From K189A clade bacterium (lineage in GTDB: Bacteria; Pseudomonadota; Gammaproteobacteria; Pseudomonadales; Azotimanducaceae): a stretch of DNA of 11,158 nt. Location: positions 1-11,158 of the forward strand of contig RKSB01000177.1 of the NCBI GenBank assembly GCA_007571095.1, written 5' to 3'. Positions within the stretch are counted from its first letter, which is position 1. Each line of letters opens with the position of its first letter. Of this stretch, positions 7,243 through 11,158 are shown in pieces. The translations under genes were made by a program, and so were the position numbers. Below the pieces are notes generated by a model. That model was not told where the DNA came from, searched no databases, and was given only the letters and a program-made list of their open reading frames with translations.

Positions 7243-7602
7243 CTACCTGGATCCGTCTTTGGTGGTCTTCTCTTTGATGTTCTTCAACGTACCCTTGGGC
7301 AGAGTCGCAACCACAGCATTTTTCTGAAGGCTGATGTCAACGCCTGAAGCCACTCGCAGGATTACGTGATCATCGGCCACCTTGACGACTCGTCCCATGA
7401 CTCCGCCGCTGGAAATAATTTCGTCATGTTCGGCCAGCGAACCGACCAGTTCTCGATGTGCCTTGTTGCGCTTGCTCTGAGGCCGCCAGATCAGAAAATA
7501 AAACAGGGCGACAAAGCCCAGCAACAGCAGGGGTTCAAAAAATCCGGGCGACTGGGCAGGCGGTGCGTCGGCTGCAAAAGCGGTGCTTATCATCCAATTC
7601 AT
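7243..7602 (-). CDS. yajC: Sec translocon accessory subunit YajC
   Basis: Small inner membrane protein that associates with SecDF. 119 residues. A short N-terminal stretch with AFAADA is followed by one membrane helix (about 22-39), then the family signature RPQSKRNKAH (40-49) and DEIISSGGVMGRV (60-72), which belong to the cytoplasmic beta-rich domain. Two in-frame ATGs (7602 and 7593) are possible; I chose the outer one, with a weak GAG about 10 bases upstream. The gene follows tgt by 57 bp and abuts secD, as in most gammaproteobacteria. No persuasive promoter is seen in the 57-bp gap. Confidence 0.95.
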   Translation of the reverse strand: MNWMISTAFAADAPPAQSPGFFEPLLLLGFVALFYFLIWRPQSKRNKAHRELVGSLAEHDEIISSGGVMGRVVKVADDHVILRVASGVDISLQKNAVVATLPKGTLKNIKEKTTKDGSR

Positions 7603-7659
7603 CTTACAAGCTCGTTTGTGTTTATTCTCTTGGTTCGGTGTGTAGTCGTGTCGGCCTGG

Positions 7660-8775
7660 TCAAACCACAATGGAGGGCAACTCAAGCTGCCAACCAGTGT
7701 AGCGACGCTCCAGAAACTCACTCAGAGTGTCCGCTTCAAGGGCTCTTCTGAAATCCGCCATCAGCTGCATGTAGTAGTGCAGATTGTGCAACGTGTTCAA
7801 TTGCTGTCCCAGCATCTCATGGCACCTGTCCAGATGGTGAAGATAAGCACGGCTGAAATTGGCGCAAGTATAACAAGTACAGGCGTCGTCCAAAGCAATT
7901 TCAGAGCTTTTGTGTTCGGCGTTGCGAATGCGCACAACTCCCTTGTGAGTAAAAAGATGACCATTTCGAGCATTTCGCGTAGGCATCACACAATCAAACA
8001 GATCGACTCCCCTGAGCATGGCCTCGATCAGGTTTTGCGGAGTGCCTACGCCCATCAGGTAACGCGGTGCATTCACCGGCATTTGAGGCAGGACGGCACT
8101 CAATATCCGGTACATCTCAGCGGCCGACTCACCCGTTGACAGGCCGCCTATCGCATAGCCGTCAAAGCCTGTTTTCGTCAGACCAGCCAGCGAAGCCAGC
8201 CTTGACTCCTCACACAGCCCACCCTGAAGGATGCCGAACAGGGCCCCTGGCCCTCGGTATGCTTGCCGGCAACGCTCAGCCCAGCGCATGGACAGCTCCA
8301 TGGCTGCCTGAATTTCAGGCTGCGGGGCTTCGGCGGCGGGGCAAGAGTCCAGTACCATCGCAATATCCGAACCAAAAACAGTCTGCGCCTCCATGCAGTT
8401 CTCGGGCGACAAAAAAATCTTTTTGCCGTCGATGGGAGAGCGAAAGCAAACGCCCTCTTCGTCAAGCTTTCGCAAGTCGGCCATGCTGAATATCTGAAAG
8501 CCTCCGGAATCGGTCAGGATGGCACCGGACCAGCCGATAAACTGGTGCAGACTCCCGAACTTTCTGATCACCTCCAGGCCCGGCCTCAGCATCAAATGCA
8601 GAGTGTTGCCCAGGATCAGCCCTGCTCCCATATCACAGAGCCTGTCGGGCGAGATATGTTTGACCGAGCCATAGGTACCTACCGGCATAAAGGCTGGAGT
8701 CGATACTTGACCGGAACGAAAGTGAAGCCGGCCAAGTCGAGCCTGGCCCAATGATTTTCGCAGTTCAAACAACAT
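7660..8775 (-). CDS. tgt: Queuine/preQ1 tRNA-guanine transglycosylase
   Basis: Exchanges G34 for preQ1 in GUN-anticodon tRNAs (Asp, Asn, His, Tyr), the step before QueA in queuosine synthesis. From ATG 8775 the protein has 371 residues and starts MLFELRKSLGQARLGRL, as in E. coli Tgt; the open frame to 8802 adds nine residues outside the family. D89 in TDSGGFQ is the general acid. D143 in VLDSCP is the base-recognition aspartate. The nucleophile is D261 in DLFDCVMPTRNARNG. The zinc site is C299-x-C301-x2-C304 with H330. The start overlaps the queA 3' end by 11 bp, so translation is probably coupled. Confidence 0.97.
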   Translation of the reverse strand: MLFELRKSLGQARLGRLHFRSGQVSTPAFMPVGTYGSVKHISPDRLCDMGAGLILGNTLHLMLRPGLEVIRKFGSLHQFIGWSGAILTDSGGFQIFSMADLRKLDEEGVCFRSPIDGKKIFLSPENCMEAQTVFGSDIAMVLDSCPAAEAPQPEIQAAMELSMRWAERCRQAYRGPGALFGILQGGLCEESRLASLAGLTKTGFDGYAIGGLSTGESAAEMYRILSAVLPQMPVNAPRYLMGVGTPQNLIEAMLRGVDLFDCVMPTRNARNGHLFTHKGVVRIRNAEHKSSEIALDDACTCYTCANFSRAYLHHLDRCHEMLGQQLNTLHNLHYYMQLMADFRRALEADTLSEFLERRYTGWQLELPSIVV

Positions 8776-9817
8776 GGCTCGAAGGCAGAATGAGCATGGC
8801 ATCGCCGTAGCTCAAAAACCGGTAACGCTTTTGAACGGCGTCGGCATAAGCCCTCATGGTTGCTTCATAACCGGCAAAGGCGCACACAAGCATCAGCAGG
8901 CTACTGGACGGCATGTGAAAGTTGGTAATCATTCCATCCACCACCTGAAAATCATAAGGCGGATAGATGAAGATATTTGTTTCGCCTGTGCAGGGTTGCA
9001 ACTCGCCCTCCGCAACACTGGATTCAAGTGCCCTGACGCTGGTGGTGCCCACCGCAATGACCCGTCCTTTGCGTGCTCGGCAGGCCTTTATGCTGGCGAC
9101 GACATCGGCCGATACTTCATACCACTCGCCATGCATGCTGTGCTGGCGAATGTCCTCAACTCGCACCGGCTGAAAGGTACCCGAAGCAACATGCAGGGTG
9201 AGTTCGCAACGATTCACCCCCTTGCTGGCCAGCGTATCCAGCAGATCCTGATCGAAATGCAGGCCGGCGGTCGGGGCCGCCACCGCCCCCGGGCGCGATG
9301 CATAGACGGTCTGGTAGCGGTCATCCTGCTCGTCGGCCGGCCTTTTGATATAAGGAGGCAGAGGCATGACACCCACACGCTGGACGATCTTCAGAGGACT
9401 GTCCTCCGAGTCGAACTGTATCTCAAAAAAGCGGCCTTGCCGGCCACACACCTCTGCTTCCAGAGCCTCCTGAGAAGACTCGATCAACAGACGCTGACCC
9501 GGTCTGGGTGATCGGGCGAACTTAAGTTGGCACAATATCTTTCGTTCGGCCAGAAATTTCTCAATCAGGATTTCGCCCGAGGCACCACCGGGCAGCTTTC
9601 TGCAGAATATCCTCGCCGGAATCACTTGAGTATTGTTGAACACAAGCAGGTCGTCCGAGCGAAGGTGGCCGAGAATTTGACCGAAATGCTCATGCCGAAA
9701 GTGGCATCCGTTGCCAGCCTCCATCACCAGCAGACGGGAGCCTCTCCGCTTGAGTGCAGGGCGGTAAGCGATCAGTTCTTCGGGTAGCTCGTAAGTGTAG
9801 TCAAGCCGCTTGTGCAT
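8765..9817 (-). CDS. queA: S-adenosylmethionine:tRNA ribosyltransferase-isomerase QueA
   Basis: Transfers and isomerises the ribosyl part of SAM onto preQ1-tRNA to make epoxyqueuosine. 350 residues, full length. Signatures: the start DYTYELPEELIA-RP-RRGSRLL, FNNTQVIPAR (60-69), ASRPGAVAAPTAGLHF (173-188), LHVASGTFQPV (208-218), VGTTSVRALES (256-266), and NFHMPSSSLLMLV (299-311). First gene of the queA-tgt-yajC-secD-secF unit. It is divergent from tRNA-Leu across 83 bp. I see no convincing -35/-10 pair on the minus strand in that gap, so its promoter is unassigned; I also see no preQ1-riboswitch-like element there. Confidence 0.97.
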   Translation of the reverse strand: MHKRLDYTYELPEELIAYRPALKRRGSRLLVMEAGNGCHFRHEHFGQILGHLRSDDLLVFNNTQVIPARIFCRKLPGGASGEILIEKFLAERKILCQLKFARSPRPGQRLLIESSQEALEAEVCGRQGRFFEIQFDSEDSPLKIVQRVGVMPLPPYIKRPADEQDDRYQTVYASRPGAVAAPTAGLHFDQDLLDTLASKGVNRCELTLHVASGTFQPVRVEDIRQHSMHGEWYEVSADVVASIKACRARKGRVIAVGTTSVRALESSVAEGELQPCTGETNIFIYPPYDFQVVDGMITNFHMPSSSLLMLVCAFAGYEATMRAYADAVQKRYRFLSYGDAMLILPSSHVV

Positions 9818-9843
9818 CTATTCAGAATCAGCACTTCAATGTC

Positions 9844-9852
9844 TGACATAAT
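9844..9852 (+). promoter_or_regulatory. Extended -10 element for tRNA-Leu
   Basis: TGACATAAT on the plus strand fits an extended -10 (TG-n plus CATAAT, 5/6). No good -35 is seen at the right distance. Transcription would begin near 9859, about 40 nt before the tRNA. Confidence 0.4.
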
Positions 9853-9900
9853 GGTAACTCGGTCAGAGTAGCCACAAGCCGCTGGCCTGCCTCTGTCCAT

Positions 9901-9984
9901 GCCGGGATGGCGGAATTGGTAGACGCGCCGGACTCAAACTCCGGTGAGGTAAAACTCGTGTCGGTTCGACCCCGACTCCCGGTA
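9901..9984 (+). tRNA. tRNA-Leu (anticodon CAA)
   Basis: Type II tRNA with a long variable arm. Acceptor strand GCCGGGA (9901-9907) pairs with TCCCGGT (9977-9983), with G1-U72 as a wobble pair; the discriminator is A73 (9984), required for leucine. D-arm stem GCG/CGC with GGTAGA loop. Anticodon stem CCGGA/TCCGG encloses CTCAAAC, anticodon CAA at 9935-9937, reading UUG. Variable arm stem GAG/CTC. T-arm stem GTCGG/CCGAC (9960-9964, 9972-9976) with TTCGACC loop. CCA is not encoded (CTC follows A73). It lies divergent from queA, a tRNA-Leu position I recall from Pseudomonas. Confidence 0.95.
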
Positions 9985-10179
9985 CTCAGCCCCTGTCAGT
10001 TCAAAGCCCTGTCACTTAAGGAGAGATGGCTCGGGATTCTGTAAATATCTGATGACAAAGCAAAAAGGTTTTCTGCGAGTCTGCTCGCCGTCTCCCACAG
10101 TTATTTGCCTGCCTTTATCCGCGATCAATTATTCGCTAGAAGAAGAACTTGAGGCCCGAAAGTAACTCCAAGTTATAGG

Positions 10180-10294
10180 ATGTCTTTCAAAAGTATTTGA
10201 TATGGATGATCTTTAGACGCCGAAAATGGCACGAAAAATCCTTTCGTCAACTGCCTGAAAATCATTTTTATATCGAAAATACTTTTGAAAACAT
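10180..10294. repeat. Long imperfect inverted repeat with branched interior
   Basis: Left arm 10180-10203 and right arm 10270-10294 pair over 23 positions: ATGT, a one-base bulge, then TTTCAAAAGTATTTGATAT on the left; ATATC, a two-base bulge (GA), AAATACTTTTGAAA and ACAT on the right. Weaker pairing continues inward (ATGAT with ATCAT). The 66-nt centre holds two smaller hairpins: GCC/GGC at about 10219-10230 and a perfect ACGAAA/TTTCGT stem with 5-nt loop at about 10231-10247. As DNA it could be the ends of a small defective element; as RNA it would fold into a long stem with side hairpins. No clear target-site duplication flanks it. Confidence 0.7.
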
Positions 10295-10314
10295 ATACTT
10301 ATTAAGATTATAAA
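10285..10314 (+). promoter_or_regulatory. Promoter candidate P1 for the 71-codon gene
   Basis: -35 TTGAAA (10285-10290, 5/6), 18-bp spacer, -10 TATAAA (10309-10314, 5/6). The -35 lies in the right arm of the inverted repeat. The AT-rich surroundings raise the chance of a false match. Confidence 0.4.
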
Positions 10315-10319
10315 GATAC

Positions 10320-10348
10320 TTGATTAAGTTGTATTATTAAACTACTAT
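10320..10348 (+). promoter_or_regulatory. Promoter candidate P2 for the 71-codon gene
   Basis: -35 TTGATT (10320-10325, 4/6), 17-bp spacer, -10 TACTAT (10343-10348, 4/6). Transcription would begin near 10355, about 37 nt before the ATG. Weaker in sequence than P1 but with ideal spacing; only one of the two may be real. Confidence 0.35.
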
Positions 10349-10391
10349 TCAACTAGGGAGTCATTGAGAAATCTGACGACGAGGAAGGCCC

Positions 10392-10607
10392 ATGTCCGAA
10401 TCAGCTTCTGCAGAAAAAGAGACCTCCAGCATGGTTACCAGCGACAGTGCGAAATTCGAACAGGAAATTGTTGCGTGCAAAAAACGCATGGAGGCACTGG
10501 CCGATTCCAGCGAGGAAGATCGGGGCTACCTTATCAAGGCCTACGAACAATGCGTCAAAATTCGCGAAACCCTGCTTAAAAAACTGCCCGAAGTTGACAA
10601 GACATAG
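10392..10607 (+). CDS. Small hydrophilic helical protein, unknown function (71 aa)
   Basis: I do not recognise this family. A strong Shine-Dalgarno (GAGGAAGG, 10381-10388) lies just before the ATG, which is the best evidence that the gene is real. The product is charged and soluble, with no signal or membrane segment. Residues 1-20 are Ser/Glu/Thr-rich and probably disordered; from about 20 to 66 the pattern suggests two amphipathic helices (AKFEQEIVACKKRMEALA, then EEDRGYLIKAYEQCVKIRETLLKKL), with Cys29 and Cys54 in them. A helical hairpin that dimerises or binds a partner is a guess only. It ends in TAG, and the same frame stays open downstream into the RDD-family protein. Two promoter candidates precede it. 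Confidence 0.7.
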   Translation: MSESASAEKETSSMVTSDSAKFEQEIVACKKRMEALADSSEEDRGYLIKAYEQCVKIRETLLKKLPEVDKT

Positions 10608-10751
10608 CCTCGCCGAAGAAAATCCGGCCCCTGTTCGATAACAAACTCTTTTCGCTGGCCCTGCCAGTTCTCTCTCCTGGACTCCCCTGCTCTGCCAAAA
10701 CCCGCCGGCCTGTTCAGACGTATCGGTGCCCTTCTGTACGACAGCCTGCTG
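10608..10751 (+). other. In-frame upstream part of the RDD protein, without a standard start codon
   Basis: From the TAG at 10605-10607 to the GTG at 10752 the RDD frame is open but has no ATG, GTG or TTG. Bases 10701-10751 encode PAGLFRRIGALLYDSLL, which carries the conserved Arg and first Asp of the RDD family and the start of TM1, so this stretch is coding in character. Bases 10608-10700 encode a proline- and arginine-containing stretch that I do not recognise. Possible CTG starts are at 10677 and 10692, with no visible ribosome site; a sequence error, an unusual start, or read-through of the TAG are alternatives. Confidence 0.6.
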
Positions 10752-11099
10752 GTGGTGGCCTGCTGGATGGGCACCGCTGGTGTGTTGATCCTGATAAGCG
10801 GCGGAGAGGTTGGTGGTGCCTGGTTCCAGTCTCTGTTGCTGGTAGAAAACTATCTCTTCTGTGCCTGGTTTTGGCTCAAGGACGGAGCAACTCTGGGTAT
10901 GCGAGCCTGGCGGTTAAAGGTACAAACGGAAACGGGCGGAAAAATCACCCTTAATCAAAGCCTGGTCCGCTACCTCGCCGGCATTTTCTCTCTGCTGGCC
11001 TTTGGCCTCGGTTACCTCTGGATTCTGTTGGATCGAAGGAACCGAAGCTGGAACGATATGGTCAGCAATACGCAAATTATCTATACTCCCAAAGGCTGA
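10752..11099 (+). CDS. RDD-family membrane protein (start uncertain, domain begins upstream)
   Basis: RDD proteins are small multi-pass membrane proteins, some linked to ion or solute transport; no precise role can be given here. The first standard start is GTG 10752, giving 115 residues, but this would cut the domain signature PAGLFRR-ALLYD encoded at 10701-10742, so the true protein is probably longer. Visible features (GTG numbering): rest of TM1 about 1-18, TM2 about 26-42, the family motif GATLGMRAWRLKV (45-57), TM3 about 71-93, and the final segment LLDRRNRSWNDMVSNTQII (92-110), equivalent to the D-(K/R)-HD-x-T end of the domain. The stop codon lies inside a strong hairpin. Confidence 0.8.
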   Translation: MVACWMGTAGVLILISGGEVGGAWFQSLLLVENYLFCAWFWLKDGATLGMRAWRLKVQTETGGKITLNQSLVRYLAGIFSLLAFGLGYLWILLDRRNRSWNDMVSNTQIIYTPKG

Positions 11100-11110
11100 A
11101 AATCAGCCTT
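11092..11110. terminator. Hairpin at the end of the RDD gene, probably a shared terminator
   Basis: AAGGCTGA (11092-11099), AAA loop, TCAGCCTT (11103-11110): a perfect 8-bp stem that includes the RDD stop codon. Neither side has a long T tract, so intrinsic termination would be weak, but the position between apparently convergent genes fits a bidirectional 3' end. Confidence 0.45.
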
Positions 11111-11112
11111 CA

Positions 11113-11158
11113 TCAGTTCTCTGTTCTCTCATTCTGGATGATCTCAACGACTTGAGTG
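11113..11158 (-). CDS. Possible C-terminal end of a convergent gene
   Basis: On the minus strand one frame is open from the window edge to a TGA at 11113-11115, reading TQVVEIIQNERTEN. The polar, glutamate-rich ending and the hairpin just beyond it fit the tail of a gene, but 14 codons are too few to identify a family or to exclude chance. Confidence 0.25.
   Translation of the reverse strand, partial: TQVVEIIQNERTEN

Larger units (their letters stand above)
9985..10391 (+). other. Gene-poor, AT-rich block downstream of tRNA-Leu
   Basis: About 400 bp without a gene I can support. The first part has ordinary composition and a direct repeat CCCTGTCA (9991-9998 and 10007-10014, 16 bp apart). 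The second part is strikingly AT-rich: 16 G/C in 90 bases over 10261-10350 by hand count, far below the neighbouring genes. It contains the inverted repeat at 10180-10294 and two promoter candidates for the 71-codon gene. Two short frames (10052-10165, 37 codons; 10206-10313, 35 codons) lack ribosome sites and are not called. No clear terminator follows the tRNA. Confidence 0.7.

Noticed and set aside
9818..9900. preQ1 riboswitch ahead of queA
   Set aside because: The 83-bp gap shows no small pseudoknot pattern that I can support, and queA in gammaproteobacteria is not usually controlled this way.
10026..10052. 8-codon frame ATGGCTCGG... after AAGGAGAG
   Set aside because: The Shine-Dalgarno-like run is only about two bases from the ATG, too close, and the peptide is very short.
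10075..10088. GCGAG/CTCGC hairpin as tRNA-Leu terminator
   Set aside because: No T run follows on the plus strand, and the stem is short.
10052..10165. 37-codon frame starting MTKQKGF
   Set aside because: No ribosome site, no recognisable family, and short enough to occur by chance; the frame is open back into the tRNA, which shows how little openness means here.
10206..10313. 35-codon frame starting MIFRRRK inside the inverted repeat
   Set aside because: No ribosome site; the palindromic arms explain the sequence better than coding.
1..11158. CRISPR array, insertion sequence, transposase or phage genes
   Set aside because: No regularly spaced repeats, no transposase or integrase motifs, and nearly all the window is conserved housekeeping genes.

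Overview
The window looks like core chromosome of a gammaproteobacterium. The order pilW-rlmN-ndk / iscS / suhB / secF-secD-yajC-tgt-queA / tRNA-Leu is the order I know from Pseudomonas and its relatives, and the protein sequences fit that group (PilW lipoprotein with an NNYG motif, Pseudomonas/E. coli-like SecDF-YajC, Tgt and QueA). Coding GC is about 50-55% by eye. This placement rests on recalled gene order and protein resemblance, since no search was possible.

Layout, left to right. 1-2174 (minus): ndk, rlmN and the start of pilW, a tight unit with its own promoter. 2291-3490 (minus): an IscS-type cysteine desulfurase standing alone. 3491-3630: a divergent control region where the iscS and suhB promoters overlap. 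3631-4407 (plus): a SuhB/inositol monophosphatase-family protein. 4411-9817 (minus): queA-tgt-yajC-secD-secF, read queA first; it joins queuosine tRNA modification to the SecDF-YajC part of the protein export machinery, with several junctions of zero bases. 9901-9984 (plus): tRNA-Leu(CAA). 9985-10391: a gene-poor block that becomes very AT-rich and holds a 115-nt imperfect inverted repeat. 10392-10607 (plus): an unrecognised 71-residue protein. 10608-11099 (plus): an RDD-family membrane protein without a normal start codon for its full domain. 11113-11158 (minus): possibly the tail of a convergent gene.

The most unusual points are these. (a) The SuhB homologue has lost three of the four acidic metal ligands of the inositol monophosphatase site (E67 to R, D87 to N, D212 to E), so it is probably not a phosphatase and may keep only the Nus-factor role of SuhB. 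(b) Genes that normally sit between ndk and suhB (iscX, fdx, hscAB, iscA, iscU on one side of iscS; iscR, cysE, trmJ on the other) are absent, and the remaining IscS lacks the C-terminal tail that contacts IscU. (c) The AT-rich inverted-repeat block next to a tRNA-Leu with an odd 3' end may be the scar of a mobile element or a structured regulatory element. (d) The RDD frame is open back to the TAG stop of the preceding 71-codon gene, with no ATG, GTG or TTG in the part that encodes the RDD signature.
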